64,000 bases of DNA from CAWGCA01 sp963820955 (GCA_963820955.1 CAWGCA010000032.1:1-64000); one strand, 5' to 3'; counted from the stretch's first letter, positions 43,249 through 51,906 are shown. Notes: generated by a model from the sequence alone, not told the origin. Numbers and translations are program-made.

Positions 43249-44249
43249 TGCTGCTCAACCCCGCCATTATCGCCCTGCTGATCGCCTCGCTGGTGTCCCT
43301 GCTGATGATCGGCTGGTCTTCCCTGTTCGGTTGGCAGGTATTGCGCAACTGGGATATTCGCAGCGGCAGCGAGGGCCAGTTAATTCTTGAGCGGCGTACC
43401 TACCTGGTCTCTACCCTGTTGAGCTTCGTCTTTGCCGTCCAGGCGATCAGTCTGCTGCTGTTTATCTTTAACGCAGAGCAGATGTCGTCCCTGTTTGTTG
43501 GCGCCATGTGCGCCGTTGGAACCCTGAATGTCAATCCCTACGGCATGCCCACGCTGCTGATCAAGATAGTGGTTTTCTTCCTGGCCGCGATCTGGCTGGT
43601 AATCAACCAGCTGGATACCCGCGGTTACGATTATCCCCTGACCCGCCACAAATACCGTCTGCTGCTTGCCATAACACCGTTCGTCGCGCTGGAGGCCTAT
43701 CTGCAGCTGCAGTATTTCCTGGGACTGGATGCCGATGTGATCACCTCCTGCTGCGGCAGTCTGTTTGGCGGTGAGCGGGAGACCCTGGCCACAGAGCTTG
43801 CCGGGCTTCCCCCATTGCCCGCCATGTTTGGTTTCTACATCATAATAGGGCTTACCATCGCCTCGGCGCTCTGGTATCAGCGCCGGCGCACCGGCGGCTA
43901 TCTGCTGGCCGGAATGAGTGCGCTGGGATTCGCCGCCTCGATCGTGGCGATAGTGTCGTTCCTCTCGCTCTATATCTACGAACATCCCCATCACCACTGC
44001 CCGTTCTGTGTCCTCCAGGGGGAGTACCACTTTCAGGGTTACCTGCTTTATATCCCCCTGTTTGCGGCTACCGCCCTGGGTTTGGGGGTTGGCGTCATTC
44101 AACCTTTTAAGCAAGTAGCGAGTCTGCGTGAGGTCGCGCCGGTCATGGCCAGGCGCCTGGGGCTGGCTGCCCTGGCGCTGTTTCTGTTTTTTACTTTGTG
44201 GACTATCCTGGCGATCTGGAATTCTAATCTGAGGTTGATCGGAGCATGA
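43248..44249 (+). CDS. Multi-span membrane protein with paired cysteines and a His-rich CxxC loop
   Basis: A 333-residue inner-membrane protein with about eight predicted helices; family not recognised. Conspicuous features are an adjacent pair C168-C169 (ITSCCGSLFGG) and a loop EHPHHHCPFCVLQGEYH with C251 and C254. CxxC in a loop at the end of a helix recalls thiol-redox membrane proteins such as VKOR or DsbB, and the histidine run suggests metal binding. It lies between the ABC ATPase (1-base overlap) and a TlpA-like lipoprotein (4-base overlap). A role in passing electrons or metal to that thiol protein is inferred. Confidence 0.72.
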   Translation: MLLNPAIIALLIASLVSLLMIGWSSLFGWQVLRNWDIRSGSEGQLILERRTYLVSTLLSFVFAVQAISLLLFIFNAEQMSSLFVGAMCAVGTLNVNPYGMPTLLIKIVVFFLAAIWLVINQLDTRGYDYPLTRHKYRLLLAITPFVALEAYLQLQYFLGLDADVITSCCGSLFGGERETLATELAGLPPLPAMFGFYIIIGLTIASALWYQRRRTGGYLLAGMSALGFAASIVAIVSFLSLYIYEHPHHHCPFCVLQGEYHFQGYLLYIPLFAATALGLGVGVIQPFKQVASLREVAPVMARRLGLAALALFLFFTLWTILAIWNSNLRLIGA

Positions 44250-44761
44250 AAACAACGGCAATCATCCCTGATCTGAGACTCCTGGCCGTGACCGGCCTGC
44301 TGGTATTGTTGTTGGCGGCCTGCGGCGAACCCGCGCCGCGACTGCAGGCCGGTGACCCGGCACCGCAGTTTAAGATCGAGACCCTGGATGGACGTCTGTT
44401 GGACTTTCCCGCCGACCTTAAAGGCAAGGTGGTGGCGGTGCGTTTCTGGGCTGACTGGTGCCGTTTCTGTAAAGATGAAATGAACGATATCGAACCCGTT
44501 TACCAGCAATACAGGGACCGGGGTATGGAGGTGATCGCTATCAACGTCGGTCAGAGCAGGAACGTGGCGCAGCGCTTCGTGGACAAACTGAACACCAGCT
44601 ACACTATTGGACTTGATGAAGAGTCGGTGGCCGCCCGCAGTTACGGGGTCATCGGATTGCCCACTACTTTCTTCGTTGATCGCGACGGTAAGGTGCAGCG
44701 TAAGATTCTGGGGGAATCCGAGGTGGAGACTTTCACTCGTGCGACTACGGAACTGCTCTGA
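44246..44761 (+). CDS. TlpA-like thioredoxin-fold lipoprotein
   Basis: A 171-residue protein with a lipobox (LLLAAC, lipidated C26) and a thioredoxin-like domain of the TlpA/ResA type. The redox motif is C72-R-F-C75 (FWADWCRFC), and the cis-proline segment VIGLPTTFFVDRDG follows. TlpA-like proteins reduce copper-site cysteines in the periplasm. Its ATG overlaps the previous stop (ATGA), so it is the fifth gene of one tightly packed transcript. Confidence 0.9.
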   Translation: MKTTAIIPDLRLLAVTGLLVLLLAACGEPAPRLQAGDPAPQFKIETLDGRLLDFPADLKGKVVAVRFWADWCRFCKDEMNDIEPVYQQYRDRGMEVIAINVGQSRNVAQRFVDKLNTSYTIGLDEESVAARSYGVIGLPTTFFVDRDGKVQRKILGESEVETFTRATTELL

Positions 44762-44785
44762 CCAGCAGCCAAGGTGAAAGAGCCT

Positions 44786-44962
44786 ATGCAGAACAACAGT
44801 GCGTGTGATCTTTGCGGCCTGCCGGTAGGGGCGGCAACCTATACCCTGTATACCGTCACCAAGCAGGCCAAACACTTCTGTTGTGACGGCTGCAAGGGCA
44901 TTTATCAGATGCTGCACGAGGATCAGGTGATGGACGAGAACAGAACGAAAGAACCCAATTGA
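44786..44962 (+). CDS. Stand-alone metal-binding domain related to the N-terminus of cation-transport ATPases (CcoI type)
   Basis: A 58-residue soluble protein. C7-DL-C10 and C32-C33-DG-C36 (HFCCDGCKGIYQML) match the cysteine pattern of the domain that normally forms the N-terminus of CcoI-like copper ATPases (PF12156 type). Here it is a separate gene. The ATG at 44786 is preceded by AAGGTGA; a GTG at 44774 would add four residues. A role as small metal carrier for the ATPase at 46369 is inferred. Confidence 0.78.
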   Translation: MQNNSACDLCGLPVGAATYTLYTVTKQAKHFCCDGCKGIYQMLHEDQVMDENRTKEPN

Positions 44963-45129
44963 CGGGGACAAGCAGAGACAATACAGGTATATTCTGGATA
45001 CGGATCGGTTGAACCGGGTGGAAGCAGCGGCTGAGATCACCAATAGACCGGCAGCCGCATTATTGATAATGAGAATAAACACCCCATCAACTTGAAGATG
45101 CATTGACACCAGACGAGGCGGAGTTAAAT

Positions 45130-45474
45130 ATGGCCCATTCACACGGATCACATGGCTCAGGGGGAAGCGGCGGCGGCCACGATCACCACGGTGGTCATGG
45201 TCTGGCATCAACAGCGGCGGCGGCAGGGGCCGCTGCTGCATGTACTCATACCGGGAGGGGAATGATGAGCAATTTTTTTAAACGTCCGCTGGTGTTGCTT
45301 AGCATCGGTGCTGTCGCCGGGTTTTACGCTCACAAATACCGTAAGGAGATCATCGCCGCCGGGACCAAGTACTCAGAGGTCGGAAAGGACTTCGTTCTAC
45401 AGCAGAAAGAGAGCCTTGAGGACCTGGTAGCGGAGGCGCAGGAGGACGCTGAAGAGGACACCGCTAAAGAGTAA
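45130..45474 (+). CDS. Small His-rich single-span membrane protein (possible P-ATPase companion)
   Basis: A 114-residue protein in three parts. The first is a Gly/His-rich N-terminus with seven histidines in the first 23 residues (GHDHHGGHG). The second is one hydrophobic helix of about 18 residues (RPLVLLSIGAVAGFYAHKY). The third is a charged, probably helical acidic tail (LEDLVAEAQEDAEEDTAKE). The layout resembles DUF5132-type proteins and, in general plan, mycobacterial PacL chaperones of metal ATPases. That comparison is by shape only. The ATG at 45130 has GGAG 7 bases upstream; the frame is open from 45103. Confidence 0.72.
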   Translation: MAHSHGSHGSGGSGGGHDHHGGHGLASTAAAAGAAAACTHTGRGMMSNFFKRPLVLLSIGAVAGFYAHKYRKEIIAAGTKYSEVGKDFVLQQKESLEDLVAEAQEDAEEDTAKE

Positions 45475-45643
45475 AGTTTGGCCTTGGGGCCGGACATTCG
45501 TTTGTTTTGAGTGCGGGTTTTATGTCGACGTTTGACTGCCTGCTTGGACCAGATCATCCGGTCGATGCTGCAATTGCTGTTTGACGTTTTTCATGACCCC
45601 GTGATCTTGACTTTTTAAAGCTGGTCGTTTGTCAGTAGCCGCC

Positions 45644-46285
45644 ATGTCCATACAAAAACAGATTTTTCTGCGTTACCGCTCCGCCAACCATCTTCGGTTT
45701 CAACTGCCGGCGGACATCTGTGCCGGCGGATCGGCCGAGGCACTGCAGGGTGAGTTGCATCGCATCGAAGGTGTCTACCGGGTGACCCTTTACCGTCGCC
45801 AGTGCAAACTATCCATCCGTTTTTTTGACACGGCAACCGATGCTTCCCAGGTGTTGAAACAGATGTACCAGATCCTGGGCGAGCTGATAGAGGAAGGGGT
45901 GGTCCGGAAACACGCCGCTAAAACCGACGCGACCGCGTCCTCCTCGAAGGCTCGGCCCAAAAGGCATCGGCCACGGCGGAAGATCAAGCAGTCTCGGCTG
46001 ACCGATTGGCTCCGTGGCAAGATTCAGGAGGGAAGAGAGACGGTTACGGCACTCAAGGTGCTGGCAAAAAGAGGGGGTGGAAAGAATGCCCCTGCCTTTC
46101 TGCAGAATCCGGAGAACGCAGCCTTCGAGTTCGCCAACGACGTACTGGTATTCTATCTCATCAAGAGCCATTGGCAGCGTATCGTCCACGAGTGGCTCCC
46201 CAACCCGCTACGCCATCGTTATGAATGGCTGGCGGTGATCTATATGACTTACCTCTGGGTGCGTTGGCGGCACAGCAAGGATTAG
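45644..46285 (+). CDS. HMA2-like domain protein
   Basis: A 213-residue protein. Its N-terminal 85 residues have a ferredoxin-like layout of the HMA2 type (ANHLRFQLPADICAGG, IEGVYRVTLYRRQCKLSIRF) but lack the CxxC of metal-binding HMA domains. A basic linker follows (KARPKRHRPRRKIK), and a C-terminal region with one hydrophobic stretch (YEWLAVIYMTYLWVRW) ends it. HMA2 proteins usually accompany metal P-ATPases, as here. The role is unknown. The ATG at 45644 is preferred to a TTG at 45629; neither has a strong ribosome-binding site. Confidence 0.65.
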   Translation: MSIQKQIFLRYRSANHLRFQLPADICAGGSAEALQGELHRIEGVYRVTLYRRQCKLSIRFFDTATDASQVLKQMYQILGELIEEGVVRKHAAKTDATASSSKARPKRHRPRRKIKQSRLTDWLRGKIQEGRETVTALKVLAKRGGGKNAPAFLQNPENAAFEFANDVLVFYLIKSHWQRIVHEWLPNPLRHRYEWLAVIYMTYLWVRWRHSKD

Positions 46286-46368
46286 TGCTGTATCTAGCGG
46301 CAACAAATCAAGGCAGGAGTGGTGTTTTTCTTGGATCCAGGTAACGTCGAGAACGATCAGGATTACTA

Positions 46369-48900
46369 GTGGATATTGCCGTTCAGGACCCGCCGGCGGC
46401 TAGCGAAGCCGTCAATTTCCGATTGGTACATGTGCTCAGGCGGCGCATACGCATGCTTGCCCCCGCGCTGACAAAAGACCCGGAGCGCGCCTATATATTT
46501 GAAATCCTGCTGCGCAAGCATCCGGGGATCAGCCGGGTACGCGCCGTCCCGGCGATCGGTTCGGTGGTGATCCATTTCAATCCCCGGCGCCTGCCCAGAA
46601 CCAACCTCTACCTGATGCTGGATCGCGTCCTGGAGAACATCGGGCATAGAGCATCCGGTGCTCGCCCGGTCCATGAGAAACAACCGGAGGGGCCAGATCA
46701 ACAGTTTAGTCTGGCCATCGAGGGCATGACCTGCGCATCCTGTGCCCTGCTTCTGGAGATGACCCTGGAGCGTAATCCCGGGGTAAAGCAGGCGAGGATC
46801 AATTTTGCTGCTGAGACCGCCAGCGTCAAGGGCTGGCTGTCACAGGAGGCGTTATTCCAAAGTATCCAGAAGCTGGGTTATGGCCCGCGCCCCATGGATA
46901 CCCTGGCCCAGCGACGGCTGTTGATAGAGCGCGAACGGGCACGCCTGGAGGCCTCTAAACGGCGCGCACTCTGGGCTGGGCTGCTGAGCCTGCCGGTGAT
47001 GTTGATCGGCATGGCCATGCCGCGTCTGCGCTTCCTCCACTGGCTGGAATTCCTGCTCAGTACACCGGTGGTGCTGTGGGCAGGTCGTCCATTTTTCGAT
47101 AAGGCCTGGAAACTCGCCCGCCAGCGGGCGACCAATATGGATACCCTCATCGCCCTGGGTACAGGTGCGGCATACGGTTACAGCATCGTCGCCCTGTTCG
47201 GTCGTCGCCACAATCTTTATTTCGAAGCTTCGGCGGCTATTATCAGCTTTGTGTTGCTGGGCCGCTATCTGGAGGAGCGCTCCAAGGGTAAGGCCAATGA
47301 GGCGATTCGCGGACTGATCCAACTGCAGCCGAGAAAAGCCACCTTGTTGCGAGATGGTGAAGAGGTGGTTGTCGATGCCGAGCAGATCGCCGTGGGAGAT
47401 CTGCTGCTGATACGACCGGGGGAGCGTGTCCCCACCGATGGCGAAGTGATCGAAGGGGTATCCAGCGTAGATGACTCCATGATCACAGGTGAGAGCATAC
47501 CGGTGATCAAGGAGCCAGGGCAAAAATTGTTCGGCGGCTGCATCAATGGCAGCGGTGCACTGCGCATGCGGGCTACGGCGGTCGGAGGCGACACCCTGCT
47601 GGCAGGTATCATCCGCATGGTGGAACAGGCCCAAGCGACAAAACTCCCGCTGCAGAAGCTGGCCGATCGCATCGCCTCAGTTTTCGTGCCTGGTGTGATG
47701 GCCTTGGCGGGATTGACCTTTGTTGCCTGGCTTGGTGCCGGTGGGCGTTTCACTCAGGCGCTGGGAAACAGCATTGCGGTGCTGCTTATCGCATGCCCCT
47801 GCGCCGTGGGTCTGGCCACCCCCATCGCGGTTATGGTGGGTACCGGGCAGGCGGCGCGGCAGGGGATCTATATCCGCAACGGTGAGAGTCTGGAGGCGAC
47901 CCGGCATTTGACGACCATCGCGTTCGACAAGACCGGGACGGTCACCGAGGGGCGGCCCCGAGTGGTCGATCTGTTCAACCTCTCCGACTTGGAGGAGAGC
48001 GAAGTGCTGCTATTGGCCGCCTCGGCCGAACTGGACTCCGAACATTTTCTCGGCCAGGCGATTGTCACCCTGGCCCGCGAGCAGAAACTGTCACTGCTGA
48101 AGGCGGATGACTTTCATACTAGGCCGGGCTGGGGAATCGAGGCCCGGGTGGATGGCCGCCGGGTGACTCTGGGCAACAGTGCCTGGCTTGGTGAGCGGGG
48201 TATTGAGACCCGGCCACTGATGTTAAAGGCAGAGGAGTACGCCTGTTCCGGCAAGACGCCTGTGCTGCTGGGAGTTGACGGGGCGGCGGCTGCGCTGTTC
48301 GGGATTGCCGATCAACCGAGAGAAGGGATCCGCAAGGCCATCGAGCATCTGCATGCGTTGGGTATTGAGACCCTGATGCTCACCGGTGATACCGAGACCA
48401 CGGCTCGCTATATCGCCCGGGAGGTCGGTATCACAGAGGTCGTCGCTCAGGCGACACCTGAGCAGAAACTGAGCATCATTCGCGAGCTCCAGGCCAAAGG
48501 GGCAAAGGTTGGTATGATCGGGGATGGCATCAATGATGCCCCGGCGCTGACCGCCGCCAACGTCAGTTTCGCCGTGGGTACCGGTACCGATATCGCCATC
48601 GAGGCGGCAGATATGGTGTTGGTAAGCGGTGATATCACCAAGATCACCGAACTGGTGGATATCAGTGCCCAGACCATGCGTATCATCAAGCAGAATTTGT
48701 TCTGGGCGCTGGGTTACAACACCATCGCTATTCCAGTGGCAGCCATTGGTAAACTCACGCCGATGATTGCATCCGCTGCCATGGCCCTGAGTTCAGTCTC
48801 TGTAGTCGCCAACTCGCTGCGGATTCAGCGTCGTTCACTCAAGGGCCGTGTCGCCGTTGGTTCGGGACAAGCCGGTGCCAGGGGGCGGGAGGATACATGA
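46369..48900 (+). CDS. copA: P1B-1 type copper-transporting ATPase (CopA-like)
   Basis: An 843-residue inner-membrane pump. Residues about 17-80 form a degenerate HMA2-like domain; residues about 110-180 an HMA domain with C122-A-S-C125. TM6 has the C476-P-C478 metal site, and the phosphorylation site is D520 (DKTGTVTEG). TM7 (NLFWALGYN) and TM8 (MALSS) carry the Y-N and M..SS residues of Cu(I) pumps. The conserved histidine-proline motif of the nucleotide domain reads SEHFLGQA, with F560 in place of proline. The GTG start at 46369 is the only good one. It overlaps the SafE-like gene by 4 bases. Confidence 0.93.
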   Translation: MDIAVQDPPAASEAVNFRLVHVLRRRIRMLAPALTKDPERAYIFEILLRKHPGISRVRAVPAIGSVVIHFNPRRLPRTNLYLMLDRVLENIGHRASGARPVHEKQPEGPDQQFSLAIEGMTCASCALLLEMTLERNPGVKQARINFAAETASVKGWLSQEALFQSIQKLGYGPRPMDTLAQRRLLIERERARLEASKRRALWAGLLSLPVMLIGMAMPRLRFLHWLEFLLSTPVVLWAGRPFFDKAWKLARQRATNMDTLIALGTGAAYGYSIVALFGRRHNLYFEASAAIISFVLLGRYLEERSKGKANEAIRGLIQLQPRKATLLRDGEEVVVDAEQIAVGDLLLIRPGERVPTDGEVIEGVSSVDDSMITGESIPVIKEPGQKLFGGCINGSGALRMRATAVGGDTLLAGIIRMVEQAQATKLPLQKLADRIASVFVPGVMALAGLTFVAWLGAGGRFTQALGNSIAVLLIACPCAVGLATPIAVMVGTGQAARQGIYIRNGESLEATRHLTTIAFDKTGTVTEGRPRVVDLFNLSDLEESEVLLLAASAELDSEHFLGQAIVTLAREQKLSLLKADDFHTRPGWGIEARVDGRRVTLGNSAWLGERGIETRPLMLKAEEYACSGKTPVLLGVDGAAAALFGIADQPREGIRKAIEHLHALGIETLMLTGDTETTARYIAREVGITEVVAQATPEQKLSIIRELQAKGAKVGMIGDGINDAPALTAANVSFAVGTGTDIAIEAADMVLVSGDITKITELVDISAQTMRIIKQNLFWALGYNTIAIPVAAIGKLTPMIASAAMALSSVSVVANSLRIQRRSLKGRVAVGSGQAGARGREDT

Positions 48901-49586
48901 GTGCCGAGTTGGATTACTCCCTGGCTTTTATGGCCGGTATTCTGGGCAGCGCCCATTGTATTGGTATGTGCGGGGCCCTGGCCTCAAGCTTTTTCATGAA
49001 GCTGGGGCAATCTAATAGCAACAGTTTTACTTATGTCGCCTACCATGGGGCTAGGATTTCGGTCTATGCGCTGGTGGGCGTCCTGGCTGCCCTGCTGGGG
49101 GTGGCGCTGGTCTCCACTGGCCTGATGGGTAAGATTCAGGGCATTCTGCAGATAATCGTCGGTATCCTGGTAATCTTGATTGCATTGAACATGTTCGGTC
49201 TTCTGCGTTGGCGCTTTTCCATCAGTTTTCTGCCCCAACGTCTGCTGAACCGGGGTTTCAGGCAGGCAAGCAGCACGGGCAGTGTCATCGGTGCCGGGCT
49301 GGCCGGGATGGTAAACGGCTTTATGCCCTGTCCGCTTACCCTGGCTATGGCGGTCAAAGCCACCACCACAAGCAGTCCGGTGGACGGAGGATTGCTGATG
49401 CTGGCCTTCGGCGCAGGCACACTGCCGTCGATGATGTTTGTCAGTGTTGCCTTCGGCAAGCTGAGTACCAGAATGCGCGGCTATATGGTCAAGGGGGCCG
49501 CCGCGATTGTTATCGTGATGGGAGTCAGTACCCTTTATCAGGGCCTGTTGTTCTTTGATGCCATGCAGGGCCTGGCCAACTGGTGA
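48897..49586 (+). CDS. SafE/TauE-like membrane protein
   Basis: A 229-residue membrane protein with about six helices. SAHCIGMCGALASSF, with its C..C pair, and NGFMPCPLTLAM are the repeat motifs of the sulfite-exporter (SafE) / DsbD-transmembrane superfamily. Members beside copper ATPases (for example in cytochrome cbb3 assembly loci) have been implicated in copper or thiol handling. Its ATG overlaps the ATPase stop (ATGA), so the two are coupled. I do not infer sulfite export. Confidence 0.85.
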   Translation: MSAELDYSLAFMAGILGSAHCIGMCGALASSFFMKLGQSNSNSFTYVAYHGARISVYALVGVLAALLGVALVSTGLMGKIQGILQIIVGILVILIALNMFGLLRWRFSISFLPQRLLNRGFRQASSTGSVIGAGLAGMVNGFMPCPLTLAMAVKATTTSSPVDGGLLMLAFGAGTLPSMMFVSVAFGKLSTRMRGYMVKGAAAIVIVMGVSTLYQGLLFFDAMQGLANW

Positions 49587-49670
49587 TGGGCAGGGAAGGT
49601 CCTATTGCCGCTATCCGGTCTGCTGGTATCTGTTGTTAGTGAGTTCCAGAAGAAGTGAGGTAACAATAAA

Positions 49671-50282
49671 ATGAAAAGACGAATTTTTTTGAAGACCCTG
49701 GCGGCCACTGGAGCCTTTGGCTTGACCTCGGCAGTTGAGTCTAAAGACCAGAGTAGCGACGGAACGCCGCTGCAGTTCATGCCCAAGACGGCGCCGGATA
49801 AGAATCCTCTGGAGTCCGAGCTGGAGAAGTATCCGAAATGCCCCTATTGCGGTATGAGCAGGCACAAGTTCAATCACTCACGCCATCTCATCGTGTATGA
49901 CGACGACCTGGTCGATGGCACCTGCTCCATACATTGCGCGGCCATCAGTCTCAGTCTCAACATCGACCGCGGCCCCAAGGCAATATATGCACCGGATTTT
50001 GGATCCAGTGCAGAAATAAAACCCCTGATCAACGTCGACGAGGATGTGCACTATCTGGTTGGCTCCAAGCTGAAAGGCACCATGAGCGGGCACAGTAAGA
50101 TGGCTTTCGCTGACGAAGGCAGGGCGAAAGCGGTGAAGGCTGAGGAAGGCGGCGAGATCGTCGGTTTCGAAGATGCGCTGACGGAGGCCTATCTGGATAT
50201 GGCCAAGGATACCCGTATGATCCGCAAACGGCGCGCCGAGCGACGAGCCCGGATGCAGGCAAAGAAACATCACCAGCAGTGA
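49671..50282 (+). CDS. nosL: NosL-family protein with Tat signal
   Basis: A 203-residue protein with a twin-arginine leader (MKRRIFLKTLAATGAFGL). It has a NosL-like Cu(I)-binding segment, KCPYCGMSRHKF, and a second pair in GTCSIHCAAISL. NosL is a copper chaperone for nitrous-oxide reductase maturation; no nos genes lie in this window, so the client is unknown. The C-terminal 30 residues are basic and His-containing (KKHHQQ). GAGG lies 11 bases upstream of the ATG. It follows the SafE-like gene by 84 bases. Confidence 0.82.
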   Translation: MKRRIFLKTLAATGAFGLTSAVESKDQSSDGTPLQFMPKTAPDKNPLESELEKYPKCPYCGMSRHKFNHSRHLIVYDDDLVDGTCSIHCAAISLSLNIDRGPKAIYAPDFGSSAEIKPLINVDEDVHYLVGSKLKGTMSGHSKMAFADEGRAKAVKAEEGGEIVGFEDALTEAYLDMAKDTRMIRKRRAERRARMQAKKHHQQ

Positions 50283-50411
50283 CGGGTTCAACCGAAGGCA
50301 CAGAGGATACGGACAGCGAGTCCCTGGACCGGCGGCAAAGCGGCCGCCGGTCGGCCCTGTTCTGGCTGCTTCCGGACAAGATATCCTGATAATACTCGGG
50401 GCTGAAGATAC

Positions 50412-50924
50412 TTGAATAGGTTGATCCAATATCTACTCTTGCCGCAGCTGGTTGCTGCATGGTTCTGGTCGTCATTTGCAGCCGCAAACGGGTTGCTGGT
50501 GGACCTGCCGGCACCGGATAAGGGCGATACCTGTTCGGTCTGCGGGATGTTTGTGAGCAAGTACCCGGAATGGTTAGCGACGGTCCTCTACGGGGATGGT
50601 CACAGTGATCACTTCGATGGTGCAAAGGACATGTTCAAGTACCTGTTTGATCTGGATAAATATGCGCCGGGACACAGTTACGAAGATATTTCTGGGATTG
50701 GTGTGACCGAATACTACGGATTGACCATGATTGATGCGCGACAGGCCAGATTTGTCATCGGCTCCGATGTCACCGGTCCCATGGGGCATGAGTTGATTCC
50801 TCTGGCCAGCCAGGAGGACGCAGAGGAGTTTATGAAAGACCATCAGGGAGAGCAGATACTCACCTTTGATCAGGTGAGCCAGGCGTTGCTGCAGCGGCTG
50901 GATGACGGAGCGCTGGAGGAGTAA
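50412..50924 (+). CDS. nosL: NosL-family copper-binding protein, Sec-exported
   Basis: A 170-residue protein with a Sec signal (leader ending SSFAAANG). The NosL motif CSVCGMFVSKYPEW is followed by HSDHFDGAKDMFKYLFD and MGHELIPL. Length is that of NosL. It begins with a TTG (50412), since no ATG precedes the signal peptide; a second TTG follows three codons on. It is the second NosL in the cluster and differs from the first in export route. The next gene starts 4 bases after its stop. Confidence 0.85.
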   Translation: MNRLIQYLLLPQLVAAWFWSSFAAANGLLVDLPAPDKGDTCSVCGMFVSKYPEWLATVLYGDGHSDHFDGAKDMFKYLFDLDKYAPGHSYEDISGIGVTEYYGLTMIDARQARFVIGSDVTGPMGHELIPLASQEDAEEFMKDHQGEQILTFDQVSQALLQRLDDGALEE

Positions 50925-50928
50925 TCAG

Positions 50929-51369
50929 ATGCTGAGCGCAGTCGAAGGACGCATTCGAATCCGTTACCCACTGTGGCGGAAATCCGATCGCTTGGAAAGG
51001 GCGGTGAACAGGCTGCAGGGGCTGGAAGGGGTGACCAGTGTCGCACCCAACGCCCAGGCCGGGAGTATTCTGATCCATTACGACCCGGCGCAGGTCGAAC
51101 TGAAACAGATGAAGGCCCGGGTGCTGGGGGTAGTCAACACCAGGAATATAAGGCCGTCCTCGGGCCCTATCGTCGTCGATGGCCATCTCTTGGATGTAAG
51201 CCTTACCGGCACCATTAACATGGGTATGCTGGCCTCGTTGGGTCTGGCCTTCACCGGTTCACGCAGGCTCCATAGACGAGCCGGGAAGGTTTTCATTTGG
51301 TTTGTCGCGGCCCATTTGTTTATCTATCGTAAGAAATTGATCAAGGACGCCAAAAAGCTCCTACCCTGA
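50929..51369 (+). CDS. HMA2-like membrane-associated protein
   Basis: A 146-residue protein with an HMA-like ferredoxin fold (VEGRIRIRYPLW, LEGVTSVAPNAQAGSILIHYDP, about residues 1-65) lacking CxxC. A C-terminal hydrophobic section (MLASLGLAF and KVFIWFVAAHLFIY) follows. It resembles the degenerate N-terminal domain of the ATPase at 46369 and the protein at 45644, so the three may share an assembly function. The ATG at 50929 has GGAGGAG 7 bases upstream; the open frame starts earlier at 50902. Confidence 0.75.
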   Translation: MLSAVEGRIRIRYPLWRKSDRLERAVNRLQGLEGVTSVAPNAQAGSILIHYDPAQVELKQMKARVLGVVNTRNIRPSSGPIVVDGHLLDVSLTGTINMGMLASLGLAFTGSRRLHRRAGKVFIWFVAAHLFIYRKKLIKDAKKLLP

Positions 51370-51666
51370 GGTTATTTTAGGTCTGATTTTCACCGCCGAT
51401 TGGTAGCAAAGAGTTGGATTTCTTCGTATCCCCAGAGGCTTTTTTCAAGGGATATCACACAAAAATGTGTGGCATATCACCCATTTTTTGATTTTTCCCG
51501 GTGAAAAAAAGAATAGTAAGACGTAGATCGCAGATTATTCTTTTTTATTACAATCAGTTGCAAAATTTATGGTGCTGGGGACAGATTAATAATCCTTTGA
51601 AAACCTTGAGTTTCTCCCTGTTAATGTAAGCTCAGAATAAGAAATGCAGTTAGTGGGGAGAGAGCA
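51370..51666. other. 297-base AT-rich intergenic region
   Basis: It holds a small hairpin (CACAC / GTGTG near 51457-51472) and several A/T runs, likely containing the promoter of the small membrane-protein gene. No open frame or regulator box is evident. Confidence 0.45.
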
Positions 51667-51906
51667 ATGAGCACAATAGAAGAAACAAAAACCAATTCAA
51701 AAGCCAATAGTAACGCCCTGCTGCTGGGCACGGGGCTTGCGTTAGCATCGCTGATCCTGCTGCCTGCGGTGGCTACTCGCATGGGATTGGGCTCCAGCCT
51801 GACCGGCGCACTTCGTATCGCCCTGATGAAGGCATCCTATCGGGCCGGTGGTTCTTCGGGGGAGGAGGGGGCCAGTACCCCGCCATCGGGTTTCAGCTGC
51901 CACTGA
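51667..51906 (+). CDS. Small single-span membrane protein of the metal cluster
   Basis: A 79-residue protein with a polar N-terminus, one helix (LLLGTGLALASLILLPAVA), a basic amphipathic segment (GALRIALMKASYRAG) and a Gly/Ser-rich tail ending SCH. Family not assigned. Helix and following segment resemble those of DUF5132-like proteins found beside HMA2 and metal-ATPase genes. It is separated from the main cluster by 297 bases of AT-rich DNA, so it probably has its own promoter. GGGGAGAG lies 5 bases before the ATG. Confidence 0.65.
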   Translation: MSTIEETKTNSKANSNALLLGTGLALASLILLPAVATRMGLGSSLTGALRIALMKASYRAGGSSGEEGASTPPSGFSCH

